Shown here piece by piece: positions 9,301-23,400 of a stretch of 64,000 nt of DNA. The DNA lies in assembly GCA_018401415.1 (NCBI GenBank), contig JAGYKV010000017.1:1-64000 (forward strand), read 5' to 3'. Each line of letters starts with the position of its first letter. Position 1 is the first letter of the stretch. The notes below the pieces were generated by a model that saw only the letters and a list, made by a program, of their open reading frames with translations, searched no databases and was not told the origin of the DNA. Position numbers and translations under genes: made by a program. The stretch is from Candidatus Nanopelagicales bacterium. Lineage in GTDB: Bacteria > Actinomycetota > Actinomycetes > S36-B12.

Positions 9301-11267
9301 GTGGCATCGCGTCAGAGATTCGGGCTCGCTGATCTCATTGGAATCACCATCGCCCTCACGGGGCTGTCGATCTGGGCGGGATTCCCCAACCAGTTGGCCG
9401 ACATGAAGTTCATGGCACTCGGCGTGGGCGCAGCCGTGGTAATCCCGGCAGGCGCCCTGCGTATATATAGGTACTGGCAAAGTCCACAGGGTCGCTACCG
9501 GCTTTCACCGTTTTGGATCATGCAGACCGCGGCCGCCGTTTTCATTCTGTGGACACTTCTGTCCCTGGTGTTCAGTGACGCCCCCTGGCAAAACGGGGCG
9601 GCCGGCGCACTGGGGCGCAATGTGGGGGCGCTCGCCCTTATTGCTGCGGTTGGGCTATTCATGGCATCTGCAACCCTGGCGCCGTGGGAGATCAGGCGCA
9701 CGATTAATTATGTCCTGGCAATAGCGGCCGTAGAAGTTTTTGCCGGAGCACTTCAATTCTTCGGGTTCACCCTCACCACAGGTTTGCCCACACCCGCCGG
9801 TGAAGTTGTTGGCACCCTCGGGCTGCCTGAGGTGGCCACCGCCTACTACGCACTCCTGATCGTGTTGCTGCTCGGCAGGGTTATTGGCGCGGGGGAGTCG
9901 GCATTCCAACGCAGCGCCGGTTCCATCCTGAGCATCGTTCTCCTTATTTTTATGGTTCGGCTCGGTTCACTTCCCGGTCAAATCGCGCTGATCGTCGGTA
10001 TCGGCATTTTCGTCTTTATATATGTGTTCAATGTATTGGCACTGAAAAAAGAATCACTTGAACGTTGGCGCCGGCTTGGTGTGGCACTTGTTGGCTTGAT
10101 CGCAGGTTGGGTGGTCAGCGGGGCACTGATCTTGTGGGCGCTGCCGAAGCTGATCACACCGGCACAGGAAACCCAACTCGACCTGGTCGAGTACTGGAGC
10201 ACCGGGTGGAACACGATCACAGGTCTACCGATCTTTGGAACGGGTCCAGACAGCTTGCGCAGGTTTGCGGGCGAGTTCCAATCAGACTCGCTGGTCGCCC
10301 TACTGGGGGCCGAGATAAAAACTGACGATGCTCGAAATATATTCCTCACCCTCGGTGCCAATCTCGGTGTGATCGCAATGCTGGGCGCAATCGTGATTCT
10401 GGTTGGTTCGGCGGTGCTCGCGATTCGCCGCGTTGTGATCGGGCCGGTGGATTCGAGTCCGGTGGATTCGAGCGCAGGTGATCGGTTGCAGGGGAAACGA
10501 GTGCACTGGTGGCGTCAGTGACGGCGGCACTCATTGCGTTCATCACCGTTTCACTTCTGTCGGTCATGTCACTTGCAACTTTGAGTTTGGGACTGTGCGT
10601 CGCAGGTCTTGCGTTTGCACTTTCCTTGCATCGCGATGCCCAAATGGAAATTGAAATGAGCAAGAGCGAGCGCGCCATGCAAACGGCCCGACGCAAGCAA
10701 ATGGGCAAAGAGCATGTTGAAGAAAAGCGCGAGCCGATCGCACCGAGTCAGATCATTGCGGCGGTGGTCAGTGTTGTTCTTGTTATCGGCTTCATCTTTA
10801 TTGGTCGCGGTTATCTTGATGCAGCAGGTTTGGGAAGTGCGCGACTTGATCCGGTTGCTGCCGAACAGGTGATGACAGATCCAATGTCACCGTGCGATGT
10901 TCGCAACTCAATTGCGCGAGCAACAATCGCGGGTCTGCCCAATCCAGATGCAATCGGTCCGGTACGTGCCGCAGTCGAATTTGATCCGCGTTGTGGTTTC
11001 CTGATTCACTTCCAATCCGAGTTGGCCATCAACACCGCGGACTGGGAACTGGCAGCCGAATCCACCGAGCAGGGCATCCAATTCGATCCACTCCTGCCCG
11101 CGGCCTGGGTGCTGCGCGGGTTCTACCTCCTGGGCGTGGGGGACACCGCGGGCGCCCAAGAGGCACTGGCCGCGGGAGATGCTGCAGCCGCATTGACCGG
11201 TCAAGATGAAGCCGCCGCCTCACAATTGGCCTCATTGAGGGACCGAATCGCCTCTATGACCCCCTAG
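9301..11267 (+). CDS. Second O-antigen ligase/polymerase-like membrane protein, split by one frameshift near 10.5 kb
   Basis: Two overlapping frames (GTG 9301 to 10521, then 10509 to 11267) form one protein of about 655 residues with the same plan as the divergent neighbour. The first frame carries about ten membrane segments and the loop motif GTGPDSLRRF near residue 318. It ends in an artificial tail (GKRVHWWRQ). The second frame picks up exactly where the paralogue has its last membrane helices and then has the soluble helical region (AAWVLRGFYLLGVGDTAGAQ) ending in ASLRDRIASMTP. A one-base indel near 10,505 restores the frame. Likely function is glycan polymerisation or ligation at the outer face of the membrane. 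Having two divergent paralogues suggests two chain types or acceptors, which is inference. Confidence 0.65.
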
Positions 11268-11285
11268 GGCAAGCGCCTGGGAGCA

Positions 11286-11309
11286 CCGCGTTTCGCGGAG
11301 AGCATTTTT
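11286..11309 (+). terminator. Possible weak intrinsic terminator after the ligase-like gene
   Basis: A 5-bp GC stem (CCGCG, loop TTT, CGCGG) at 11286-11298 is followed six bases later by a run of five T. It sits 19 bases after the stop at 11267. The stem is short, so it may only attenuate. Confidence 0.35.
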
Positions 11310-11415
11310 ATGGGGGATTTGCCCCGTGGAAACGCGAATCGGGAGATTTGTCAGGGTGGTTGTTTGTGAGGGGGCCCGTGCACTAGTGTTTGATCCGGTC
11401 TGAGGTTGGTCAACG

Positions 11416-11434
11416 GAGTGCATTCTGTGCACTC
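11416..11434. promoter_or_regulatory. Inverted repeat upstream of the giant gene
   Basis: Perfect 7-bp arms GAGTGCA and TGCACTC around a 5-base spacer, ending 46 bases before the chosen GTG start at 11481. A further GTGCAC lies at 11378-11383. It could be a regulator site or a small hairpin in the leader. I cannot assign a -35/-10 pair with confidence. Confidence 0.35.
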
Positions 11435-11480
11435 GGTTGGCTGGTTGTCGTTTGTGTTAATCGAGTTGCGGAGGACACAC

Positions 11481-14400
11481 GTGTTCCAAGAGTGGCACGA
11501 GGCTGATGAAAGCCTTGCCGTTGTATTGCGTCGCGCAGGTTATGGCGGTGCACACGGCAAGAAGTTAATCGGTCTACTCGTTGCGTTCGCGCTCAGTGTT
11601 GGCATTGGAATAAGCACGTCTCCAGCCGCACTTGCAAGTGACACTGTTTCACCCGCTTCCGAATCATCTAGTCCAGCTGAAGATGCGACAGTTACTTCGA
11701 GTGAGACTTCAACTGACTCGACATCAACTGACGCGACATCATCGGACGCGACATCATCGGACGCGACATCAACGGACTCGACATCAACGGACTCGACATC
11801 AACGGACTCGACATCATCGGACTCGACTTCAACGGACTCGACTTCAACGGACTCGACATCAACGGACTCGACATCGCCGTCGATTAGTCTTGTTGAAGTT
11901 CTCGGCGTGCCAAGTGTGGGTCAAAGGCTCACGGCATCGGTTTCTGTTTCCGGAACGCCTCCGCCGACACTGTCCTACGTATGGCAACGCGGAAACGCAA
12001 TCAGTGGTCCCTATTTCGACATCACAGGTGCGACATCAGATTCGTACGTCCTCACTGCTTTTGATAGAAGGCAGTACATTCGCGTCAACGCCACCGCATC
12101 AAACTCTGAAGGCGAAGTCACAGCTTCAAGTGCATCCGTATTCGTGACCAACGGTAGTTTCGGTATCGCAGCCAATGGAGAAGCGGTCACCGATCGCGGT
12201 CACCAGTGGTAATGGTCAATCAGCTGCAGTTGGATCTGCACTCGCCCAGCCAATTGTCATCACGGTCAGCAGCGCAACCGCGACAGCCGTGCAACGATCA
12301 ATCCGTGACGGCCGTCATCGTCTCGGGTGGTGGTGGTCCTGAGTGTCACAACATTTACCTCAGACTCCAATGGCCAGATCACGATCCCGGCAGGTTCATG
12401 GACCATGGGTGCAGCTAATGGCTACGTCAACACGATTGATGTTTACATCGGTGGCTCAGCCACCAAAGCCACCGTCAATGCGACGGGGCTCTACGCCGCT
12501 GACGTGCAGATCAATGGATCATCGAATTTAGGCACCTTCACGGTCGGGTCCGGAACGGGTTTCGCAGGTGTGACGGTCGTTGACCAAAACGGTAATCCCT
12601 TTGGAGGCGCTACCGTGACGTTCTCAATCTCAGGTGGCGGTGGTGACGGAGATGTTAATATGGAGGGACAGCAGGCAGTCCTTACCACTGCTTCTGACGG
12701 GGGTGTAGCTCCGTCTCAGTGGGATCTTGGCACCACGGTTGGTGTGAATACGCTCACTGCTTCAATTGGTGCAACGTCTGCCACAGTTACCGCAACGGGT
12801 ATCCCTGATGTTGCAGCCCAAATCGCGATTGCTGGCGGCCAGGGGCAGACCGGTGTGGTCAATTCGACCCTGACAAACCAGCTGTCGGTCACCATTACTG
12901 ACCGATTTGGAAACAGCGTCAGTGACGCCACGGTCACAGCTGTTGTATCCCTGGAAGGCACCGAGGTAGGAATCTTTAGCATCCCCGAAGCTTCGAACGC
13001 TGAGGGATTGATCTCACGCCCATTCCAACTTTCCACAACCGCTGGCGTTTACACGATAGATGTGTTTATAGAGGACACCAGCACATCAACTATCTTCACG
13101 GCCACCGCGGTAGCAGGTGCCGCCGCTGACATCTTGAGAGCGGTCGACTCTGATATAGGAACATTCTCTGCGGGTACATCTGTAGGCCTAGTGAGTGTCA
13201 CCGTCGTTGACTCATTCGGTAACTCCGTGTCAGGGGCCACGGTCACCTTCGCTGCCAACAACAGTGGATCGCTCACTTTCACAACGGTTATCACAGGCGT
13301 CAGCGGACTTGCCGCAACATCCTGGACCTTGGGTAATGTCGCGGGAACGAATACGTTGTCGGCATACATCTCAGGCACCTCTACAAATGTGACGTTCACG
13401 GCCACAGGTCTAGCAAATGGTCCACAGCCGAACAGGGTTTCGGCCAACCCGACAGCAACGGTTGGAACGGCAATCACTACCCCTCTCACCTTCACGGTTT
13501 CTGATTCCTTTGGCAACGCACTCGCCAACTGGACAGTCACGCTGTCAACAGCGGGGGCGGCTTCAGGAGCAGTAATTGCTACGACCACTCTCGTGTCTGA
13601 TGCCAACGGCACTGCCACGATACCTGCCGGCTCGTGGACCCTGGGAACCCTTGCAGGGAACTATGTACTCACTGCAACTGCCGCTGGCGGCACGGCAGTT
13701 ACCCTCTTTACGGCAACGGCCAGTGCGGACTCGCCCGTCACCATTAGTGCGGCAGTAGCGACCGATCGAGGTACTGCAACGGTGGGGACATCAATCGGAG
13801 CCATTTCCGTGACTGTGGTTGACCAGTACGGAAACGCGGTGTCAGGTCAGGTAGTGACCCTTGCCATATCAGGTGGTGGCGGCGATGGCGCTGTTTCATC
13901 CACATCACCCACGAGCGTTAATGGACTCTCGACGGTGGTTCAGTGGACTCTCGGTTCCACTGTGGGTACCAACACAGCGGTTGTCTTCATCGCAGGAACC
14001 AGCACCCAGGTCACATTTACCGCCGTAGGAACAGTTTCAGCACCCGTGATTTTGGAATACGCAGGCAGTTCTACCTTCGGAACGGCAACGGTTGTGACGA
14101 ATGTCGGCGCCCTTTCCGTGACCGTGACGGATGAATTTGAAATACAGTTTCTGGCGCAACCGTGACATTCGTGGCTGGCGGCAATGGTGATGTAGCTCCC
14201 TTGTCGGTGTTATCAGATGAGAATGGATTCGCATCCGCTGGCTCATGGACGTTGAGTTCAACCGCAGGTATCAATACAGCCTTCGCTTTCATTTCAGGTA
14301 CATCAGTGTCACTAGCGTTTACCGCTACAGGTGTGAGCGACAATATTGCGGTTTCACTTGCTGTTGCCTCGGGTCTAAATTCCTCAGCGACTGTCGGTAC

Positions 14401-17400
14401 TTCGGTAACAGATCGCATTGACGGTCACGGTCTTTGACCAGTACGGCAATACTGTTTCAGGAGCGACGGTCACGTTCGCCGTTGGTGCGGATTCAAGTGT
14501 CACGCCGGCAACCATCGGAGTGACATCGGCGGTTTCGAATCAATTTGGTATCGCCACTCTCCCCGCCAACTCATGGACGCTGGGAACTACCAAGGGCGTA
14601 AACAACTACAACCTCTTTGCATACCTGTCAGGCACGGCAACATTTGTGACCTTCACGGCTTCGGGCCTTCAAGGCGCTGGAGTTTCGGTTGCAATTGCCT
14701 CGGGTCAGAACTCGAGCGCGACGGTGGCAACATCTGTAACCAATGTTTTGTCCGTCACGGTTTTTGACGCGTTTGGTAACACCGTGTCTGGCGCGATAGT
14801 TGGGTTTGCAACGGCGACTTCAGGCGGTTCAGGAAACGCAGACTCACTCGTGTTACCGACGTCGGTGGTGAGTAATAGCAATGGTTTGGCAACCCTTCCA
14901 GCAAACTCATGGACCCTTGGCACAACAGCTGGAGTCAACAACAACCAACTGTATGTGGGTACGCCACCAGGCGTTTATTACGCAACATTTACAGCATCCG
15001 GTCTGGTAGATGATCCAGATGATCTGGAGTATGCGGTTGATTCTGACTTTGGAAGCACGACCGTTGCAACAGCGGTCGGACCGCTCTCGGTCACGGTGGT
15101 TGACCAGTATGGCAACGCGGTGCCAGGCGTGACCGTCACATTCGCTTTCAGCGGCAATGGTCAATTGAGTGAGACCACTACGAACTCAAACGTCAACGGG
15201 GTTGCATCAGTTGCCACTTGGACCTTGAGCACTACTGTCGGTGTCAACTCGGTGACTGCCTATATTTCTGGTACGTCAATTGATATCACGTTCACGGCGA
15301 CTGGAACACAAGATGTACCGGTGTCTTTGACGGTCGCGTCGAATGATGTCTTGTCAGCGACTGTGGGCACTTCGATTCAAGATGATCTTTCGGTCACGGT
15401 ATTTGACCAATATGGCAACACGGTATCCGGTGCCACGGTTACTTTCGCGGCGACGGGCGGTGGTGGTGACGGCAGTGTCAGCCCATCCGTTATCACCGAT
15501 GACGAAGGTCTTGCAACGCTGCCAGCTGGTTCATGGACATTGGGCACTACCAAGGGCGTGGATAACAACGTGTTGTTCGCATACATTTCTGGCACGTCCA
15601 CCGCGGTTACGTTCACGGCATCAGGATTACAGGGCAATCCGGTGTCGTTGACGGTTGCGTCGGGTCAGGATGAGTCTGCGACTGTTGGAACTTCCGTTCA
15701 GGCGGACCTGACCGTGACGGTGACTTTGTTTGATATTTATGGCAACACGGTGACGGTGACGCACTGTGACGTTTACTCTTGGCGCTCTCGGTGGCGGAGA
15801 CGCCACCCTGAGCGTGACATCTGCGTTGGTCGATACTGCGGGCACGGCCACGTTGCCGGCCGGTTCTTGGACGCTGGGGACAACGGTAGGTGTGAACACC
15901 TTGCTGGCGTACATTGCGAACACTTCTACCTTCGTAACGTTCACGGCCAATGGTCTGCAAGATGACCCACGCACCGTGACCATTCGCTGGACTCAGGATT
16001 AGCGAGTTCCACGATTTTGTCGGATGTCGGCGGCCTGTCGGTCACAATATTTGACCAGTATGGGAACACGGTGTCCGGTGCGACGGTTACACTGACTACT
16101 TTTGCACCGACAAGTGTTGCACCTCAGATCACCATCTATGGGTTTGCCGCCCCTGGGCTGGGGTTGCCACACCGGGTGTCTTAAGTGAAACAGTCGCGAT
16201 AACGAACTCCAGTGGTGTTGCCACCGTCTCATCCTGGACATTGGGTTCGGTGTCCGGTGCGAACTATGTCACCGTGACCAACCCACTAGTGACTTCCATT
16301 GCCACCGTAACGGTCATCTCGACCCCCGATGAAATTGAATATATTCTCGGCAACGCAACTCCCGCGGTGATTGAAGGCAATGGAACTAACACTGCCGTTG
16401 TTTATGGCTTCATAGTTGACCAAGGGTTCAACAGTGTCCCGAGTAGTCTCGTAACAGCTTTTGATTTCACGACCAACAATGGTGGCTGGAGTGGCCTTGG
16501 CTCATTCATCGGAGATGGAACCTACAGGCGGGTTCTGGTCTCTGCAGCGGCTGCAACAACCACGATTGTCGCCACCGGTGACTTCCGCCCGACGATTCCT
16601 ACGGAACCTAGCCTCAGTGAGGTGAGTTGGGGGACGGTCAGCTTCGTTGTCCCAGGGATTGATTTCGAGTTGACTCAACTCACCGCAGATCCGATTTTCA
16701 TTGATGCAAACGGCACGAGCACATCGACCATTTACGTGCAATTGAAAGACGCGAATGGTGTCAATGCAACCAATAATTCGCTCGCTGGCAGCATCCTTCT
16801 GTTCACGGATCACGGTGTCTGGTTCGGCGACTTGACATCCGTGGGTAACGGCTTGTACACCCGTGTTCTGGTCTCTTCCACTCAGACTGTGACGGCAGTT
16901 ATCACGGCAGAGTTCGGATCAGTCACGGCGTTGGACACTGCGACAGTGTCATTTGTTGAAGGTGCGGTAAGTCTGGCGATCGCTTCCGGTAACAATCAAA
17001 CGGTGTCGATCGCGACATCGGTTGGCGCATTGAGCGTCACTTTGTTCGATCCCACAGGTGCTGTCATCCGAACCAATGGTTCGGTGACCTACGCGGTGTC
17101 CGGCGGCGGTGGATCTGGTTCGGGCACGGTCAATGCGGTCAATGGTGTGGCGACAATTCCCGCGGGTTCCTGGACCCTGGGGTCAGCGGTTGGAACCAAT
17201 TCACTCGCGGTTTATCTCTCAGGTTCTTCCACGTTCGTAACATTCACGGCCACCGCGGATACGGGTCCAGCTTGGATACTCTCCGCATCACCTGCCAGCC
17301 AAACACTTGTTGCAGGTGACACATTGACAGTGTCCTTCCGTGTCGTTGACGCGGGCAATAATCCTGTTTCAAACGTTGAGCTGTGCCTTGGTTTTGATTT

Positions 17401-20400
17401 TGATGGGTTGAATTTGCCCTGCGTCGATACCGTCACAACGGGAGTGGACGGTTTCTTCACAACAACAGATGTAGTGGACTATGCACTCTCTCAACTTTGA
17501 TTACGTAGCGACGATGGCAACTGGTTTTGTTACTACTGCAACCATGGCTCTTATCGTTCTGCCCGCTACTCCTGCTGTCTTGGACATTTTGGATGGGGAT
17601 AATCAGGCCGACGACCGTGGCAACCGCGCTCTCCGACCCCCTCGTGCTAATAGTTGAGGATAGTTTCAGTAACGCGGTACCAAATTCGACCGTGACCTTT
17701 GCAGTGACGGGCGGTGGAGGTGTCCTATCGACTACAAGTGTGGACTCGAATAGTTTGGGAGTTGTAACTTTGCCCGCTGGAGCGTGGACTCTTGGTTCCA
17801 CGGTGGGTACGAACACTGCGGTGGCTTTCCTTTCGGGTACTTCCACGGATGCGACGTTTACTGCTACCGGTACGCAGGGTTCACCTGTTCGGATTGTGCA
17901 GAATGCGCTGCCTGCGGGCACGGCCACTGTCGCGACATCTGTGGGTGGATTCTCGGTGACGGTTTTTGATGCTTTCGGTAACACGGTGTCTGGCGCTACG
18001 GTGACGTTGAGTGTGGCGGCACCGGTGGCTACGGGTGTGGGTGTGACGAGTGCGAATGGTTCGTTGAGCGTGTACACGATCACGACCGGTGTCAATGGTG
18101 TTGCCTCTGTCGCGGCCTGGACGTTGGGCACGGTCACGGGTGTGAACACGGCTGAAGCGTTCATTTCCGGGACAGCAACTTCGGTGACATTCACCGCAAC
18201 GGGAACGGTTGATGTGGTTTCTGTGGTGAATAGTTTGATTACGGGTTTGCCTGGTTCCATTGAGGTGGGTACGGGCACGTCGGTGATTAGTTTGCAGTTG
18301 CGTGATCAGTTTGGGAACAACATCACGACGGATGCTGGTATTACGTCGGTGACGATGGCGGCTTCGTTGAGTGGTTTCACTTCCCCGAGTGCCACCTATG
18401 TCGGTAATGGTGTGTATCAGCGCACGTTTGAGTCTGGTCTTGTCACGGGCACGTCGGTGATCAGTGCTGTTGTTAATGGTGTGAATGTGGCTCAGGCTAA
18501 TGAGGCTTCGATTGCTATTGTTTCTGTTATTCCTGTTCCTGTGAACAGTGTGTTGGCTGTTGCTCCGGCAACGATTTTCGCGGATGGTACTTCCACATCT
18601 GTGTTGACGTTGCAGCTTAAGGATCAGTACGGCAATAACGCTGATACGGCGTTGCCAACATCAGATATCACGTTCTTCACCACTGGGGGTTCACTCCTTG
18701 GTGCGGTGACATCTCTGGGTGGCGGTCTGTATGCGCAGACGTTGCGGGCATCTTCGGTGTTGGAGACGGCTGTGATTACTGCCCGGGTGCAGACCGTGAC
18801 TGTTTCCTCTACCCAGACTGTTCAGTTTGTTGCAACTCCTGCTTCGGTTTCGGTGGCTTCGGGTTCAGGGCAGTTGGCGGTGGTGGGTACTAGTGTTTCG
18901 AATCCTCTTTCGGTGACGGTGTTTGATTCCGCGGGTCTACCGGTGACGGCCGTTGACACGGTGACGTATGTGGTGACCGGTGGTGGCGGTTCGGGTTCGG
19001 GTTCGGCGACCACGGTTAATGGTGTGGCAACGATTCCGGCTTCGGCGTGGACTTTGGGCAACACTGTGGGTACGAACACGTTGGTTGTGTACCTGCCGGG
19101 CACGGCAGCTTTCGCGACGTTCACTGCTACGGGTACGCAAGATGCGGGTGCTTTGATGGTGTTGGCTTCGGGTTCGGGCCAGTCGGCAACTGTGGGTAGT
19201 GCGGTTGGTTCCGCTTTGAGTGTGACCGTGTTCGATCAGTATGGCAACACGGTTTCGGGTGCGACGGTCACTTTCGCTGCACCGACAGGTGGCGGCGGTG
19301 ATGCTTCCCTGAGCGTGAACACGGTGACAACCGGGGTGAATGGTGTCGCTTCACTGCCAGCTAACGGTTGGACGTTGGGGACAACTGTTGGTGTGAACAC
19401 GGTGGTGGCTTCCCTGGTGGGTGCTGCCGGCCAGTTGGTCACCTTCACCGCTACTGGTACCCAGGGTGCACCTGCAGTGTTGAATGTGGTGTCGGGTTCT
19501 GGTCAGTCGGCGGTTGTGGGTACGTCGGTGGCGGATGCGCTTGTGGTTCGTGTTCTGGATGGTTTCGGTAACACTGTTTCTGGCGCTACGGTGACGTTCG
19601 CGACACCGGCCGGTGGCGGTGGTGATGGCGCACTCAGTGTTTACAGCGTGACTACGGGTGTGAATGGTCAGGCTTCAGTTGCTGCGTGGACTCTTGGTTC
19701 CACGGTGGGTACGAACACTGCGGTGGCTTTCCTTTCGGGTACTTCCACGGATGCGACGTTTACTGCTACCGGTACGCAGGGTTCACCTGTTCGGATTGTG
19801 CAGAATGCGCTGCCTGCGGGCACGGCCACGGTTGCGACTTCTGTTGGCCTGTTCTCGGTGACGGTTTTTGATGCTTTCGGTAACACGGTGTCTGGCGCTA
19901 CGGTGACGTTGAGTGTGGCGGCACCGGTGGCTACGGGTGTGGGTGTGACGAGTACGAATGGTTCGTTGAGCGTGTACACGATCACGACCGGTGTTAATGG
20001 TGTTGCTTCTGTCGCGTCGTGGACGTTGGGCACGGTCACGGGTGTGAACACGGCTGAAGCGTTCATTTCCGGGACAGCAACGTCGGTGACATTCGCCGCA
20101 ACGGGAACGGTTGATGTGGTTTCTGTGGTGAATAGTTTGATTACGGGTTCGCCTGGTTCCATTGAGGTGGGTACGGGCACGTCGGTGATTAGTTTGCAGT
20201 TGCGTGATCAGTTCGGGAACAACATCACTACGGATGCTGGTATTACGTCGGTGACGATGGCGGCTTCGTTGAGTGGTTTCACTTCCCCGAGTGCCACCTA
20301 TGTCGGTGATGGTGTGTATCAGCGCACGTTGACGTCTGGTCTTGTCACGGGCACGTCGGTGATCAGCGCTGTTGTTAATGGTGTGAATGTGGCTCAGGCT

Positions 20401-23400
20401 AATGAGGCTTCGATTGCTATTGTTTCTGTTATTCCTGTTCCTGTGAACAGTGTGGTCAGTGTTGCTCCGGCAACGATTTTCGCGGATGGTACTTCCACAT
20501 CTGTGTTGACGTTGCAGCTTAAGGATCAGTACGGCAATAACGCTGATACGGCGTTGCCAATATCAGATATCACGTTCTTCACCACTGGGGGTTCACTCAT
20601 TGGTGTGGTGACATCTCCGAGTCCAGGCGTGTATACGCAGACGTTGCAGGCATCTTCGGTGTTGGAGACGGCTGTGATTACCGCCCGGGTGCAAACCGTG
20701 ACTGTTTCCTCTACCCAGACTGTTCAGTTTGTTGCAACCCCTGCTTCGGTTTCGGTGGCTTCGGGTTCAGGGCAGTTGGCGGTGGTGGGTACTAGTGTTT
20801 CGAATCCTCTTTCGGTGACGGTGTTTGATTCCGCGGGTCTACCGGTGACGGCCGTTGACACGGTGACGTATGTGGTGACCGGTGGTGGCGGTTCGGGTTC
20901 GGGTTCGGCGACCACGGTTAATGGTGTCGCAACGATTCCAGCTTCGGCGTGGACTTTGGGCAACACTGTGGGTACGAACACGTTGGTTGTGTACCTGCCG
21001 GGCACGTCCGCTTTCGCGACGTTCACTGCTACGGGTACGCAAGATGCGGGTGCTTTGATGGTGTTGGCTTCGGGTTCGGGCCAGTCGGCAACTGTGGGTA
21101 GTGCGGTTGGTTCCGCTTTGAGTGTGACCGTGTTCGATCAGTATGGCAACACGGTTTCGGGTGCGACGGTCACTTTCGCTGCACCGACAGGTGGCGGCGG
21201 TGATGCTTCCCTGAGCGTGAACACGGTGACAACCGGGGTGAATGGTGTCGCTTCACTGCCAGCTAACGGTTGGACGTTGGGGACAACTGTTGGTGTGAAC
21301 ACGGTGGTGGCTTCCCTGGTGGGTGCTGCCGGCCAGTTGGTCACCTTCACCGCTACTGGTACCCAGGGTGCACCTGCAGTGTTGAATGTGGTGTCGGGTT
21401 CTGGTCAGTCGGCGGTTGTGGGTACGTCGGTGGCGGATGCGCTTGTGGTTCGTGTTCTGGATGGTTTCGGTAACACTGTTTCTGGCGCTACGGTGACGTT
21501 CGCGACACCGGCCGGTGGCGGTGGTGATGGCGCACTCAGTGTTTACAGCGTGACTACGGGTGTGAATGGTCAGGCTTCAGTTGCTGCGTGGACTCTTGGT
21601 TCCACGGTGGGTACGAACACTGCGGTGGCTTACCTTTCCGGGTACTTCCACGGATGCGACGTTTACTGCTACCGGTACGCAGGGTTCACCTGTTCGGATT
21701 GTGCAGAATGCGCTGCCTGCGGGCACGGCCACTGTTGCGACATCTGTGGGTGGATTCTCGGTGACGGTTTTTGATGCTTTCGGTAACACGGTGTCGGGCG
21801 CTACGGTGACGTTGAGTGTGGCGGCGCCGGTGGCTACGGGTGTGGGTGTGACGAGTGCGAATGGTTCGTTGAGCGTGTACACGATCACGACCGGTGTCAA
21901 TGGTGTTGCCTCTGTCGCGGCCTGGACGTTGGGCACGGTCACGGGTGTGAACACGGCTGAAGCGTTCATTTCCGGGACAGCAACGTCGGTGACATTCACC
22001 GCAACTGGCTTCGCAGATGTCATGGCGCCAGTCAATGCGCTCGTTACTGCGAGCCCAACGGACATTCAAGCCAATGGCACGAGTACATCGGTGATCAGCC
22101 TGCAGTTGCGCGATCAATACGGGAACAACATCACGAACACCTTGAGTGTGACTGATGTTGTCATGCGATTCTCTGCGGGTGAGATGCCAGGAATCATTGA
22201 TGACATTGGTAATGGCCTTTACCAGCAGATTTTGACTTCAAGCACCTTGGCCGCGGTCGCTATCCTCACGGGTGAGGTCAATGGCGTGGACACCTCCGAT
22301 ACGGCAAATGTCGAGTTTGTCGCTGGTACATATTCGCCTGCACTTAGCGTCTTGACGTCAAACCCAGAGCGGATTTTCGCGGATGGCACCTCAACTTCGG
22401 TGATCACGGTCCAACTCGTCGATCAGTTCGGTAATAACGTCACCACGGGTGGACCTAGCGCTAGCTCGGTCGTTGTCTTGCCGTCTGCGGGCGTTCTTGT
22501 GGGATCCGTGGTGGCAGTGGGCAATGGGCAGTATCAGGCGACACTGAGGTCAAATACGAATGTTCTGACCTCACTGATCAATGCGACCGTTGATGGAGTC
22601 CCAACGCTTGACACAACAACCGTGGCCTTTGTTGAAGTACCGGCCAGTATTTCGGCGGCTTCGGGTTCAGGCCAGTCGGCAACTGTGGCTACCAGTGTTT
22701 CGAATCCTCTTTCGGTGACGGTGTTTGATTCCAATGGTCTACCGGTGACTGCGATGGACACGGTGACCTATGTGGTGACCGGTGGTGGCGGTTCGGGTTC
22801 GGGTTCGGCGACCACGGTTAATGGTGTCGCAACGATTCCAGCTTCGGCGTGGACTTTAGGCAACACTGTGGGTACGAACACGTTGGTTGTGTACCTGCCG
22901 GGCACGTCCGCTTTCGCGACGTTTACCGCTACGGGTACGCAGGATTTGCCGGTCAATATTGTGACGGTGTCGGGTACTCCTCAGTCGGCGACGGTGGGTA
23001 CTGCGGTTTCTGCTCCTGCGGTGGCGTTGATTACTGACCGGTTTGGTAATACGGTTTCTGGCGCTACGGTGACGTTCGGTGTTGCTGGTGGCGGGGATGA
23101 TTCCACGGTTGCGGTGAGCTCGTTGGTGACCGGTGCCGGTGGCACGGTGACTGTTCCTGCTGGTTCGTGGACGTTGGGCACGACCAAGGGTGTGAATAAC
23201 AACAACCTGTACGCATTCATTTCTGGGACGTCGACGTTTGCGACGTTCACGGCTTCTGGTACTCAGGGTGCACCTGTGGCTTTGCTGGTTGCCGATGGTC
23301 AGGATCAGACTGCGACTGTGGGTACGGCTGTTGGTGTGCCGTTGACGGTGACTGTCTTTGACAGGTTCGGCAACACGGTTACTGGCGCGACGGTGACGTT

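Noticed and set aside
11706..11870. Short regular repeats resembling a CRISPR array
   Set aside because: Units are 15 bp with no spacers, lie in frame in a coding region and have no cas genes nearby.
17784..17969. Cys/His-rich plus-strand frame recurring at 19686
   Set aside because: It is the second frame of the duplicated giant-gene segment; Cys arises from out-of-frame reading of Gly/Val/Thr codons.
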